Source: Leptodactylus fallax (taxonomy: Eukaryota > Chordata > Amphibia > Anura > Leptodactylidae). From it: 64,000 nucleotides of DNA. Each line of letters starts with the position of its first letter. The first letter of the stretch is position 1. The stretch spans positions 1,941,501 to 2,005,500 of the forward strand of contig CAMRHE010000353.1 of assembly GCA_947044405.1 (NCBI GenBank), in the 5' to 3' direction. This document shows positions 26,566-41,577 of this stretch, in pieces. The notes beneath the pieces were generated by a model that saw only the letters and a program-made list of their open reading frames with translations, was not told where the DNA came from and did no database searches. Position numbers and translations under genes: made by a program.

Positions 26566-28339
26566 GGATGTATATCTACAGTCTTAACCTCAACCCCTTT
26601 CTGCACCAGACCGAACATTTATAACATTTATGTAATCCAAACCTGCACCTTTAACCCCTCAAATACTATGGACAATTCTGGTCACAGCACTTAAGCAGTT
26701 TTGTACATGAAGGAGGCTCACTGCAAGTCCACTGTTGCCATAGCAATAGCTGTTAATTTTCCATCTCAAAAACTGGAACAGAAAAGTAGTCAAAAAGTCC
26801 ATCAAATGGAGCCAAAATAAAACTACAAGTTGTCCACAAAAAAACTCCATTGATTGAAAAAAAATATATATACACTATGCAGCAATACAAAAAAATTATT
26901 TTTGCAAAGAAAAAAAATAAAGTTTTATTATGCAAAAGTAGCAAAATAAGAGAAAACCACATAAGTCAAATGCAATCATACTGACCTTCGAAATAAAAAG
27001 TTTACATATTAGTTTGTATCACACAGTGAACATCATAAAAAGTAAATCCTAAAATACAATGGCTGTTTTTTGTTTGCAAAGGACGTCATTGAAAAATAAA
27101 ATAAAGAACTGTATAATAGTGGAAAATTAGAAACCATCAAGGTGGCTAGAAAAGCAGACTTCTGAGACCCATCAAGACTCATACAGGACCAACTGCAGAG
27201 GTACAATACATTTTTTTTCTGGCACAGAAAAAGTATTCTTTTTAGCATTTCTTAGGAGTATTGGAAAAAAAAAAAAAAAAACAAACAAACCAAAAGAGTA
27301 TCTAAGAAAGTATCTTAATAATAATAATGTTAAAATGACACAATTTATGCAGGGAAACCATTACATTATAACAGTCTTCCATGCATAAACGGCATATTAC
27401 GGCAGACCAGTGACATAATAGTATTCTAATTAAACTATTTAATGGTGCTGCTGAGGGGGCCATGAACCAAAAAAAAAAAAAAAAAAAATCAGTTTCCTGC
27501 GACAGAAGTTCCAGTCTTCAGTCTACAAGTCACCCAGGTATACTGCAGAAGTCAATCACCTCAGCGGTCACCTATTCACAAACGGCATGTCACAACAGTC
27601 ATATAATGTTTGTGAAGAAGTCACAGATAACACCCGACGTTAGCTGCAGTTGTCCCCTAGCAGAAACAGGATTTCACTAGTGACAGCAGCCAAGGGACAC
27701 CCCTTTAACATGAAGGGCTATTTATGTGGGAACTCTTCACAATGACTGACAGACTGTGATGTATGTAGATATACACAGCAGTCGGCTTTCATTTCCCCCA
27801 AAGAGAGGTAGGGTTAGGCAGGTGGTGCTCTCCTCATGAATACACTGGACTCACAGCAAAGTGTCCAGTGTATTCTCTAATAGTTTCTATTGGCCTGTCC
27901 TTATGCTCTGTCTTTAGATAGCGTGATTTAAACCTATCGTTTTTTTTAGGTGTGATACTACAAGTCCTAGTAGGGACTTTGAATAACAAAGTACACACAG
28001 TGTGGTAAAAGTGTACTTGGTTCTCAGAATTTGTCATGTCATATTGATAATATAAGTGGAATATCGTGAGTCACACAGGGATGACTGCACTGATGGAGGG
28101 GCAATGGGAGGGAGCACTGTCAATAGTTTACAAGCATGGATTTTGTGGCTGTACGCTCAAAGCTCTGTGCTCCCCGTGTAGTGGCAGATCAAGTTTCCTG
28201 TTCACAGACAGCAGCGATCAGAGGGCACCGAACTCCCAGGAATTAATTCTCTGCTTGCCTATTGTGATCACTCTGCTAACATTTGAAGCATGTAGGCTGT
28301 GTATATAGGAACATACATACTGTGCTTTGCATCTGCTGC
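26566..28339. other. FOXK1 intron, AT-rich, unassigned
   Basis: Low-complexity A runs (27268-27284, 27471-27487). No exon or clear transposon boundary; part of 26600-27250 resembles the interior of TTAACCC-type elements (accccttaaatactatgg-like). Confidence 0.35.
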
Positions 28340-29095
28340 TTAAAGAGGACCTGTCACGTCCTCATGTATATGCAGTTTTACATACCACTAGAAAGCCGAC
28401 AGTGCGCTGAATTCAACGCACTGCCGGCTTTCCCGGTATGTGCCCCAGGGCTGGAGATATAGGGGGTCGTAGTTTCACGGTTCACCGTCAGAAGGGCGTT
28501 CCTGACAGTCTAGCTGGGCTGTAAGGAACGCCGCTATGGACGAGTACAGAGAGAGGGGGCGTTCCTTACAGCCCAGTGATACCGCTGAGCTGTGAGCAAC
28601 GCCACCCCCAGTACAGTGCTATGGAGGAATAACTTCTCTACTTAGATTGCATTTTGTTTTGTTTTTTTTAAGGACTCTAAAATCCTTTGAAGATCATGTG
28701 TATAGGGTATAAAAATCTGCGAATTTTCAGTTCTTGTATAACACCATGTCTGATGAAGGAAGCTAGTATTTCTGAAAGCTTACTTATCAAATATACTCAG
28801 TTAGCCTCTAAAAGGTATCGCCTGATTTCTTCACTCTTCCACTACTTTCAATGGCTAACACGTTACAACATTATACTACTATGGAGGAATACTGTCAGGG
28901 AGGGCGTTCCGCACAGCGCAGCTAGACTGTCAGGAATGCCCTTCTGATGGTGAACGGTGGAACTAAGACCCCGGTTATCTCCAGCTCCGGGGCACATACC
29001 GGGAAAGCCGGCAGTGCACTGAATTCAGCACACTGTCGGCTTTCTAGCAGTATGTAAAACAGCATATACATGAGGACGTGAAAAGTCCTCTTTAA
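28340..29095. mobile_element. T2-type foldback MITE carrying a retro-insertion
   Basis: TTAA at 28340-28343 and 29092-29095. Arms of more than 200 bp invert: aagaggacctgtcacgtcct facing aggacgtgaaaagtcctctt, and cactgccggctttcccggta facing taccgggaaagccggcagtg. The loop region is split by a 247-bp insertion at 28632-28878 with a 13-bp target duplication. Confidence 0.88.
28632..28878 (+). mobile_element. Short retroelement with hammerhead-like core
   Basis: Flanked by ctatggaggaata at 28619-28631 and 28879-28891. Contains CTGATGA at 28750-28756, a stem-loop (AGGAA at 28757-28761 with TTTCT at 28769-28773) and GAAA at 28774-28777, the order of a hammerhead ribozyme core. It ends atggctaacacgttacaaca plus ttatacta. 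Related fragments sit at 1331-1444 and 62926-63037. Penelope-like elements are known to carry hammerhead motifs; assignment to that class is inference. Confidence 0.65.
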
Positions 29096-29353
29096 AGAGA
29101 ACCTGTCAGGTTGATTTGGGACACAAATCACCCACAGGTTTTTAAAGATCGGGGGTTTAGTGTCCTAAATCGTCCTGTTATAAATCCATCCGTGTTCTCA
29201 TTTTTAAAAAACAAACCTTAGTACTTACCCAGAGATGAGTCTGATGCATCTCAGTGGACTCACTTCAGGTGCTCCAGGTACCTGCACAGTTTAGTGAAAA
29301 TAGGACCTGTGGGTCGTTTAGTGTTCCAAATCGCACATAACAGATTCCCTTTC
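29092..29353. mobile_element. T2-type MITE, degraded right end
   Basis: Left end ttaaagagaacctgtcaggt shares its TTAA with the preceding MITE. Interior (gggtttagtgtcctaaatcg) and right end (acagattccctttcat) match the family of 55673-56176. The right TTAA is lost. Confidence 0.75.
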
Positions 29354-29512
29354 ATAAAGCTTTTTTTCCATCTCTCTCCTGACATGGGGGGCAGGGTTTA
29401 GATCAATTTCACTATTCTGGGCAAACCCAAAACTATTCAAACTTCACATGTGTGTAAGACACCAGCAGTATTGGCAGCACTCCTAAAATAAGGAAAAGTC
29501 TCGTATGTATTA

Positions 29513-30200
<688 letters not shown>

Positions 30201-30256
30201 TTAAAGAGTAACTAAACTTTCAGACAACTTTTGATTTTCTGTCAGTATGTGTGTCA
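30201..30256. mobile_element. MITE end fragment
   Basis: ttaaagagtaactaaacttt and following bases match the left arm of the MITE at 13313. Cut off where the next MITE begins. Confidence 0.75.
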
Positions 30257-30957
30257 TTAAAGGGAGTCCATCATTGCCAAAACACATTTTTTAACTAAAG
30301 CCTTTATAAAGGCTATTCTAATCATACCTTTATTTCTATTCTGCTCGCCACCTTTTCTCTTAAAAAAAAAAGTTTTTCTATATGCAAATGATGCTCGGGG
30401 AGCACAGGGTGCGTTCCCCCTTTGCTCAGAGCACACCAGTATCATCCCCTGCTCGCCGCCTCAGTGCTTCATAGTCACTCCCCCTGCATCTTCTGCTCTT
30501 CATCTTGCTTGCGTAAGCATCCGATATTGTTTTCTTCTGGATCGAAATGCTCCGTTGGCCATTTATCTTTCGTTTCTTACACGAGCATACTGCGCCTGCG
30601 CAGTACGCTCATGTAATTCTATGGAGTACTGAGCTACGCAGGCGCAGTATGCTCATGTAAGAAACGAAAGAAAAATGGCAGACGGAAAACAGTGTTGGAT
30701 GCTTACGCAAGTAAGATGAAGAGCAGAAGACGAAGGGGGAAGTGACTATGAAGCACTGGAGGCAGCGAGCAGAGGATGGCGCTGGTGTGCTTGGAGCACA
30801 GGGGGAACGCCTGTGCTTCATAAGCATCATTTGCATATGGAAAGAAACAGCAGAGAGCAGACTAGAAATAAAGGTATGAGTAGAATAGCCTTTATAAAGG
30901 CTATCCCAACGTGGCTTTAGTCAAAAACGTGTTTTGGCAATGATAGACTCCCTTTAA
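30257..30957. mobile_element. T2-type foldback MITE, about 700 bp
   Basis: TTAA at 30257-30260 and 30954-30957. Arms of about 330 bp: aagcctttataaaggctatt facing aatagcctttataaaggcta, and gcatactgcgcctgcgcagt facing ctacgcaggcgcagtatgct near the centre. Non-coding. Confidence 0.9.
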
Positions 30958-33185
30958 GGGGGCATTCACACTACTGGTATTAGTGTCCATTGCTAGTATC
31001 TGTTACAAAATGTTAACAACGGACACTAACAGATCCATTATAAATCGGTTAAAAAAAAAAAAAAAAAAAAAAAAAACACAGTCTTCAACCAGTGGTATCT
31101 ATGGAAATTATATAGGTAGAACATCCTTAAAATCATATGAAAAATGAGAATCTCATCTTTCTGGACGGAGGCAAATCTAGTGGTATATATCGTAAAGTTT
31201 TCACCATTTTAGCTACATAGAATAGAACAAGCTGCGCTATTCTATACAGTGACTGTACTATGGTGGATAGATGCCACTACATAGCTTGTCCCAGCCTTTC
31301 ATTAAACCCATACAAAAATGCAGTGTAAAATGAGCCAAAAGAAAACAAGGACATAACTCAGGCAAAAGCTACACAAGCAAACCTAGCCTGCTTCAGCCCT
31401 GTTAACTAAAGTACCAGTAAATTCAGCAAATAAGAAACATCACACCCACAGGACCGTATATTAGAAAAACCCCTGATGAAACCAAAGGGGCAGATTTATA
31501 TACTGGCATCACCAATGCCAGTCTTCATATTACCTGAACTGGTGGAGTGTGCACCTCACGCCTCTACCTGTTTGTGCGCCTGCAGTAAAATTTACACCAG
31601 CTTGTAGCTGGTATGGATTTCAGGGATCATTTATGGAAGTTTATTGATCATAAATCCAGGAAAGTTGCTAGGTTGTTGCAAAAGTAAAAAAAAAAAAAAA
31701 GTTGCAAATGTTTGCACTACAAAAAGAAATTCAACTTTATCATGCCTTTTACACCAGAAAACTGTCTCTCCCTGTGTGTATCATTTCCTCACCAACTTGA
31801 AGACATGTATTTGGGGTCAGTGAATGAGAACACCATTATGTACATTCACAAGCTGCAAACTCCTACAAAGCAAGTACTGATCTCAGTAAAGAGGTGGTAA
31901 CAAACAAATCCTAATATGTCAGATCCACTAACCAATACGAGTGAGTGACCACTAAAGTGCCATAGGAGGAGTGGGATAAATAGTATTGTCTCAACAATAT
32001 TCTTGCCATAAATAACGATAGAAACACGACAAAGATATTGTAATTCAGTTTTAAAATAGATCATTTCCAGATGTGATAGCTCAGCTAAAGGGGGTTTTCC
32101 AAAGATGTATCACCTATCCAATAACTAGAACCCCCACTGTTCACAAGAATGGGGTCCCTTTTCCCTCGATTTGCATAGAGCGTCATTCAGATATTTCCCA
32201 CTTCCACTCCATTCAAATCTATTAGACCACCGGAGATAGGCAAGTGTTGTACTCAACTACTCACCTGCAGACCCATAGAGACAAACTGAGCGGCTGGACA
32301 CATACTTGACTGCCACTCCATTCAAACAGGGAAAAAGGAAAACTGTTTTCAAAGTGGGGTCCTAGTCAAACGTTTATAATCTATCCGGTGGATAAATGAT
32401 AAGTTTAAATCTGGGGAAAAACCCTTCAAGAACCGAAGAAGCCTTTCCATCTGCCCTGTTAGACAACTATAAGGTTGTCAAAGAGGTCCCCATAGATTGC
32501 TGCCCTCTGTGAGCCAGGTAAGAGAACTACGTACATCAGCTATGGTTTACTAAGCTCTTCCACTACATGATTGGTCACCCCTTTAATGTCAGGAATGTAA
32601 TAATACATTTCCTCTGACGTGGACGCACAAACCTTATTAACAGGAAATAGCTTCCAGCAAAGAAATCTGTTCAGTCACAGTATCACTAAAAACATTACCA
32701 CGTATAGCACATGTTGAGCAATACACAGACTTATCTTTCAGCTATGGAGATGTTCATATATGTATATTATTGAAATAAGCCAAACAAAAGTTTAGAAAAC
32801 TTTAGAAAGTAAATAATTTCCAGAAATCAGCCTGAACAGTCTCTGTATCTGGCTGTGTGCAGCATTATAGATCTAAATATTACTCCAATCCCTTCATCTT
32901 GTGTTGCTCTCGTCTCACATTTCTGTGCACTTCAGGACTGCCTTTCAACACATGTTGTCACTTAGGTGGCACTAGGCAAGTGTACAGTAACAGCAGAGTG
33001 AGACGTGTGCTAGGCAAAATTAGGAGTGAATTGTAGCCAAATTACTGAAATGAATTTTAAGTAGCATTCCCCAAAGTCAATAAATCGCCAGTAAGGTCAA
33101 TTGTGCGGTAAAAAACAGTATGCATTTTTACAACAATTTGTCTTGGTTTCATGGTATGTTTAATGGCCGTGCAGTCTTTACAGGT
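30958..33185. other. FOXK1 intron, mostly unassigned
   Basis: Contains A27-like run at 31050-31075, a ggggcagatttata-type repeat near 31489, and a gggttttccaaagatgtatc MITE fragment near 32091. No exon seen. Confidence 0.4.
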
Positions 33186-33189
33186 AATG

Positions 33190-33386
33190 CTAGGTTCACA
33201 CTAGTGTCAGGGTGTCCATTCTGGTCTGTCAGTGAACCAAAACAACAGACAAACGGACCGCTAATATAGTAGACACCAATGGACCACATTGATTAGAATA
33301 ATGAACTGAAAGCGGCAATTATAGACTTACACTGCAGCAGAGTCTCTGAACCGAGACTCAGACACAAATGTGAACCCAGCCTTAAA
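33190..33386. mobile_element. Small Harbinger-like MITE
   Basis: Left ctaggttcacactagtgtca and right atgtgaacccagcctta invert. Same end type as 41578-42140. Confidence 0.65.
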
Positions 33387-33718
33387 CACATTTATTTTAG
33401 ATTTCTCACTTGTAAAAACTGCCAGTTACTGCATCACAGAAACTTGTTAAATTACCATAAAAATGCATATTGCTTTTGTAATACTTTTTTGTGATGAATT
33501 TTGGCCACAAAACAATCACATTTTCTGAAGACTGAATGAACCTAGCCTAAATATATGAAGATATTCTTTTAATCTAGTTCTCTTAAAAAAAAAAATAAAA
33601 AATTCGCAGCCAGAAAGTCCATACATGTAGGGCAAGCAAGTAAATTAGTTATTTATTTATATGACTATCACGATCAAGATTTACACAGATATAGGACGCT
33701 TGCATCTGCTGTGACCTA

Positions 33719-33943
<225 letters not shown>

Positions 33944-34039
33944 TTAACCAGAAGAACACACACAATTTCATATAGACATGAATCCTCACAGTGAAAAACT
34001 TCAGGAATAGAATTCATGCAAAATATACCAAATACAGTA

Positions 34040-36196
34040 TTAACCCCTTCCCGCTCTGCAATGTACTATTATGTCGAGCTGAGCATATAGTTAACGCTCA
34101 ACTCAGTAATAGTACGGCGCTGTAATGCCGCAGGCACATAAGCTGTATCTGCGGTATTACATCCTGCTCTCGACTGAGTTACACAGCCGAGGGCCGGGAC
34201 CAGCCACTGGAGTCAGAAGATGCTCAGACTCCAGCGATCATGGCATCCAGGGGCAAGATCGCCCCCCTTTGAACCCCCCGCAAAAAGATTACGGGTTCGA
34301 GGAGTTGCCATGGCAGCCAGGAGGCCGGGCCACAGCCTCCTGATTGTCTATACATAGTTCCCATAGGAACTACTGTGCAATCTTCTGCAGGACATTGCAC
34401 ATGGCATCTGAGACCCCGGCTTCAAGTCCCCTTGGGGACACGTAAAAAGTGAAAGAAACACACACACACACACACAGTAAAAACACACAAAAATAAACAA
34501 ATAATAAAAAAGTTAAAATATAATGTAAACAAAAAATAAAGAAAGATGTTAGATATGCCCATGTGCGTATAAGTCCCCACTATCCAAAAATAGTGTTATT
34601 TATCCCATACTCTGAACTCCGTAAAAAATAAATAAAATACCGCAACGCACAAATTAACATATTTTGGTCACTTTGCATTCCCCAGAAAACAACAATAAAA
34701 AGTGATCAAAAAGTCATACATAAACATTGGTACCAATAGAAAGTACCAAAAAAAGAAAATATGGTCAAGAAAAACAAAATCTCAAAATATATAAAAATAT
34801 TTATTAATAAAAACTATAATAAATACATGAAAAAATAATTAGTCTAATGATGTAAATGGTACAAACAGACATAGATGAAACATAACACAAGACACATGTG
34901 TCACATAAAGAGGCTCAACAGTAATTTGCATACAAGATGTAAAGATGACAATATATATGGCCCAGGGTATTAACTAAATAATATAGCACCAGGTCCACAA
35001 TCAAATGCAAACCATATATAGATATTAAAGCAGGGAATCACCCAAACCACGAATAATATTCTATACCACATAGGCAAGAAAATGTATGGTAAGGCACTAT
35101 CCACATACCTCTAAATACTGATATGTACCAAATATTGAATAAATAAATACAAACAGCAGTAGGTGGAAATCACATCAGATAGACCAGTAAATAAGTGCAA
35201 CATGAAAGTAATTACCTGTAGCCATAAAAATAGCAAACTACATATCAGTATTTAGAGGTATGTGGATAGTGCCCTAATATTGCATTACCATACATTTTCT
35301 TGTCTATGTGGTATATAATATTATTTGTGGTTGTGGCTTTGATATCTATAATATCTATATATGGTTTGCATTTGATTGTGGACCTGGTATTATATTATTT
35401 ACTTAATACCCTGGGCCATATATATTGTCATCTTTACATCTTGTATGCAAATTACTGTTGAGCCTCTTTATGTGACATGTGTCTTGTGTTATGTTTCATC
35501 TATGTCTGTTTGTACCATTTACATCATTAGACTAATTATTTTTTCTTCTATTATTTATTATAATTTTTATTAATAAATATTTTTATATATTTTTGAGATT
35601 TTGTTTTTCTTGACCATATTTTCTTTTTTTGGTGTTTAACATTTATCTTGTGGTCACAAGTATATGGAGGGTCTTTTTGGTTAGTATACCAATAAAAAGT
35701 ACAACTTGTCCCACAAATAAAGAGCCATGATATATCGGTGTCAACAGTACAGTAAAAAAAAATTATAGGCATCAGAATATGGTGACCCCAGGAAAATCGT
35801 TCATATCCAAAAATTGTTTTATTCTTAAAAGCGGTAAAACGTAATAAAAACCATTATAAATATGTTACCGTCGTAATGACCCGCCAGACAAAGCTGCCAT
35901 GTCATTTTTAATGCAGAGTGAACGCCGTAAAAACAAAATGCAAAAAAGTATGATAGAATTGTGTGTTATTGTGCATGGACCCCCACAAAAAACGTAAATA
36001 AAAGCTAATCAAAACATATGTACCCCTATATGGTGGCAAATGAAAGAACAACTCGTCACGCAAAGAAAAAGCCCTCACATAGCTATGTAGACAGAAAATA
36101 AAAAAAGTTATGAATTTTGGAAGACAGGGAAGGAAAATATGAAAAAAGTCACTGAGCATTAACGTACGAATTACCCTGCATCCTTAAAAGGGTTAA
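34040..36196. mobile_element. TTAACCCC element split by a snap-back insertion
   Basis: Starts ttaaccccttcccgctctgc and ends tccttaaaagggttaa with TTAA at both ends. The host reads on across an insertion at 34747-35687: accaatagaaagtac before it, accaataaaaagtac after it, then caacttgtcccacaaataaa. A (CA)n run at 34458-34476 lies in the left part. Confidence 0.75.
34747..35687. mobile_element. Snap-back retro-insertion, 941 bp
   Basis: Flanked by 15-bp repeats accaatagaaagtac (34732-34746) and accaataaaaagtac (35688-35702), one mismatch. Left arm from 34747 (aaaagaaaatatggtcaaga) pairs with 35240-35632 (cttgaccatattttcttttt). The spacer is about 120 bp. About 55 bases follow the right arm before the second duplication, the same layout as 17407-17791 and 62091-62575. 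Confidence 0.72.
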
Positions 36197-36605
36197 AACA
36201 CGAAAAAAATTAAAGTAGAAAAAAAAAAAAAAAAAAAAAGTCCACCACTATCACAGGGACACAATAATAATTGTCACTACATAAAAATTACCATAATGGA
36301 GAAGGAAAACTATTTAATTTTTTTTTTTTAAGTAGCATATACATAAAATCCCTGAAAATGTATCCAGTCCTGAAAAAGGGAAGATGGCCTGGACCTAAAA
36401 TGGTTAACTAGTAACAGAGAACAACTTCATCTAGTCATGAAGTCACTGTGCTAAATCAAATCCAGTGAGGCCAGAAGTTAAGTAGGGTACTGCGCTGACG
36501 TCTGACAGTGAGGGACATGTCAGTCATGCTGCCCTGGGTGTGATCTAGTGCAATGGCTGTATGACTAGATGAAGCTGCACCCCGCCTCCATAACTAAAGT
36601 AAATT

Positions 36606-36833
36606 TAGGGTGGGTTCACACTTGCATGTCCGACTTTGTTTCCAACGAAAAAAAACGACTTCGCAGAGGGTGTAAGCGCACACCCGCGCATTGCTTTAAA
36701 AACCCATAGAAGTGAATGGGTTTTTAAGCAAAGCATCGCAAACCTTTCCGTATCCAGTTTTCCAACAGAAAACGGTTTTCTAAGGCAGATTCGCGGCGGA
36801 CGGAGTTCCAGCACAAGTGTGAACCCACCCTTA
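36606..36833. mobile_element. PIF/Harbinger-like MITE
   Basis: TTA, then gggtgggttcacacttgcat, ends agtgtgaacccaccc then TTA. Interior shares aaacccatagaagtgaatgg and gtaagcgcacacccgcgcat with the copy at 5934-6438. Confidence 0.8.
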
Positions 36834-36953
36834 CAGATACCAGTCCAAGGTTTTAAAAAGCCTATAACATGACTTTTCAGCAACAGAAATCTGAGTGAGG
36901 GGCACCACAGGAAAGGCCATTACTTGATGCTAGATATACTGGGTCCAGTTTAG

Positions 36954-37953
<1,000 letters not shown>

Positions 37954-38204
37954 TATATAGGTTATCATGACAAACAACCAACAATCTCAGTGTAGTCTGA
38001 CTCTGTAGTCAGAATTGCATTGCTGTAATGCCATAATTCTTCCTACATTTAGAAGGTACGCAAGACGAAGGGGACATTCAATATAAGGGTTTGCAAACCA
38101 AATTAAACATCATGACATCCATCTGTGAAATTTATTCGGCTTTCTCTTGCCCTAGTAGTTTCTACTACAAAGTTAAAGAAAAATTATGTGTCACAGGAGC
38201 CTCA

Positions 38205-38462
<258 letters not shown>

Positions 38463-38938
38463 TTATTAGCACTAGTTCATTTAGTGCTGTACACACTGCA
38501 TAAAATGAGTTAGAACTCTACATGCTCAAGAAAACATATAGAAGACCTGTCACATGGAAAATGCAGTACAGTCTTCAGGCAACATGTTATAGAACAGAAA
38601 GAGCTGATCAGATTGATATATAGTTTTGTGAAATAAGATTCAGTATAACTTGCCATTTGTCCATTGAAATCCCCCCCCCAAAAAACAAAAAGCTATATAA
38701 AAATCGATTAGCTCGGCTGCTCCTGCTCTATAACATGCTGCCAAGCGGATTTTTGAAGTGGAATCAGACTCAAGAAATGAATCCCAGCTCTCGCATTAAT
38801 TTCAGTGAGAGTCAGGAGCAGATTTTTTTTCCTATAATGACCATATCTTCAAGTAAGAGAAATAAATAATTTTCAGAATGATTCTGCCTAGCAAAGCTCA
38901 TCTAAATGGATGGGAAGCAGAAAATGCCCCATCTACCC

Positions 38939-40453
38939 TGTTTCCCCGAAAATAAGACAGCGTCTTATATTAATTTTTGCTCCCAAAGATGTGCTGTGTC
39001 TTATTTTCAGGGGATGTCTTATTTTTTTTTCAATGAAGAAGAATTCACATTTATTGCTGAACAAAAAAATGAACATTTATTATATACGGTACTGTACGGT
39101 AATGTAGTTGTCATCACAAACCAGCATAACCAGACAAACTGTGAATCCTATCAAGAATTTCTTACTACCGTACCATTATTTCCATGTACAACAATTAACA
39201 GTATGGTACATTTACCAATATTTACGGTACGAATAGAAAGTAAAATTTATTCAATGAAAGTTATGTCATCATCTTCTAGGACATCATCATAACAATCCAA
39301 ACCATTAATTTCCCTGCACACAGTATCATGCCCCATAGTGGCCCCTGCACACAGTATCATATCCCATAGTGGCCCCTGCACACAGTATCATGCCCCATAG
39401 TGGCCCCTGCACACAGTATCATGCCCCATAGTGGCCCCTGCACACAGTATCATGCCCCATAGTGGCCCCTGCACACAGTATCATGCCCCATAGTGGCCCC
39501 TGCACACAGTATCATGCCCCATAGTGGCCCCTGCACACAGTATCATGCCCCATAGTGGCCCCTGCACACAGTATCATGCCCCATAGTGGCCCCTGCACAC
39601 AGTATCATGCCCCATAGTGGCCCCTGCACACAGTATCATGCCCCATAGTGGCCCCTGCACACAGTATCATGCCCCATAGTGGCCCCTTCACACAGTATCA
39701 TGCCCCATAGTGGCCCCTGCACACAGTATCATGCCCCATAGTGGCCCCTGCACACAGTATCATATCCCATAGTGGCCCCTGCACACAGTATCATTCGCCA
39801 TAGTGGCCCCTGCACACAGTATCATTCCCCATAGTGGCCCCTGCACACAGTATCATTCCCCATAGTGGCCCCTGCACACAGTATCATTCCCCATAGTGGC
39901 CCCTGCACACAGTAGTTTGCCCCATAGTGGACCACCCATGAACAATTATTATACTGTGGGGTCTTTTCAGACCCCAGAGTATAATGATCGGAGACCCAGG
40001 GGAGGATAGAAACATAAAAAAACAACGTTGCTTACCTGTTCCTCGCTCCGGTGCATGCCCGTGCGTTACTCCGGCCTTCTTCACTGTTAGACCAGGCAGC
40101 GTCACATGATCCGGCCGGCGTCGCGACGCAAAATGACGTCCGCTGACGTCTGCGACGTCACCAAACAGGCCCGAAGCCTGGAGAAGCGTAGGACAGGTAA
40201 GCACATAGTTTTTTATGTTCGCTCACCTCCCCTGGGCCGCCGATTATTATACTCCGGGGTCTGAAAAGACCCCGGAGTATAATGATAGCAGAGATTGTGG
40301 GGTTCTCCCGCGGCCTCACATATCGTATATACCGTATGTTCTGTTCGGGAACATACGCCTTACTTTCGGGGGGATGCCTTATATTAGGCAATTCTCCGAA
40401 ACCTCTCCTATGCCTTACTTTCGGGGGTGTCTTATTTTCGGGGAAACACGGTA
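38939..40453. mobile_element. TIR element carrying a 31-bp minisatellite
   Basis: Left ccctgtttccccgaaaataa and right ttattttcggggaaacacgg invert. Interior includes attcacatttattgctgaac, a tandem array at 39313-39930, and two hairpins around 39944-39988 and 40243-40286 (tactccggggtctgaaaaga folding on itself). No transposase. Confidence 0.75.
39313..39930. repeat. 31-bp minisatellite, about 20 units
   Basis: Unit of the form gcacacagtatcatgcccca plus tagtggcccct. Rightmost units change catgcccc to cattcccc. One unit has ccttcacac. Head-to-tail with no spacers. Confidence 0.97.
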
Positions 40454-40728
40454 GCTGGAAAAAAACAAAAACAAAAGTCAGAAATCACAAATCAGCCTGC
40501 AAAAATTTCTGTGTGAACATACCCTAAAGGGGTTTTCCCAACATTTAAACTTATTACTTTTCTTGTGAAGGGGTGATAAGAATATGATTGGTGGTATTCT
40601 GACTTGTGGGACCCACAAATATCATGAAAACAAGGGTACAGCTTAAATGGTGCAACAACTGAGCACTGATGCTTTGTTCAACTCTATGGGACTGTTGAAG
40701 ACTGCCGAATCTTCAATGGTCAACTAGG

Positions 40729-41356
40729 TACCGTGTTTCTCCAAAATTAAGGTTTTTGGAGTAGGGCTTATATTTCAAGCCAACAAAGTGTAGCCCTAGT
40801 TACAGTCAGTGCCTCCAGCGCTAGGTTATGTCACTTGACGTCACTGACATCACGGAGACGGAGAATAGCTCCCAATCACCCTGGACAAGTGCCCCACTAC
40901 CTCCCACCATGGCAGGTCAAAATCCGCTTAGCCACTCCAGAATCCCGCCTCCTGCCTCCCGATTACATCTTCCGAGTTCTGACTTCTGGGTTCTGCCTCA
41001 CGTCCACTACTATGCTGTGGGCTTGGCCACCTACATGACCAGATGTCAGATGCCATACCTGCTCGCTCCCACAGACGCAGCCATTCCACTGCAGCACCTC
41101 CCCCTTAGTGTAAAGGAGAGTGTAAAAGGAGAGGAGAGAGAGAGAGAGGGCACAGTGCTACTATCTCACAAAGTGTTTAGAAATAGAGAGTGCCAGTTAG
41201 TTTGTTTAAGACCCACTGATACATTCACAATTGATGGTGCAGTAAGTCAGGGTTAGGGATACTAACCCTAACCATTTTGCAAGATTCATCCGGAGCAAAT
41301 CAGAGAAGATTCTGATTCGCTCCGGTGCCTGAAAAATAAGACCTACCCTGAAAAAC
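40729..41356. mobile_element. TACCGTGTTTCTCC element, right end damaged
   Basis: Left taccgtgtttctccaaaatt followed by ttttggagtagggcttat. The right side ends aataagacctaccctgaaaa without the terminal tggagaaacacggta. Interior has GC-richer unique sequence with no supported gene. Confidence 0.65.
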
Positions 41357-41577
41357 AGTCATTTAGTATCATGAGCACTGCCAATGATATACAGACACCT
41401 CAAGGTTATAGCTAGCATGCCCACAACTGTCATCTTATGATGAATACAGCATAAAGCACCATAGACACATGCTCAACCATCTTCACTAGGGATGCATAAA
41501 CTAAACAATCTACAAGAAAGAGTGTCTTTCATGTATTAAAAGAGGGTTGACTTTAGTTATGTTTTTCTCCAATAACG

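Noticed and set aside
39313..39930. Regular 31-bp repeats resembling a CRISPR array
   Set aside because: Units are directly head to tail with no unique spacers and lie within a vertebrate TIR element; this is a minisatellite.
40828..41256. 142-codon open frame
   Set aside because: Lies inside a TIR element, no recognisable domain, overlaps another open frame; chance frame in GC-richer sequence.
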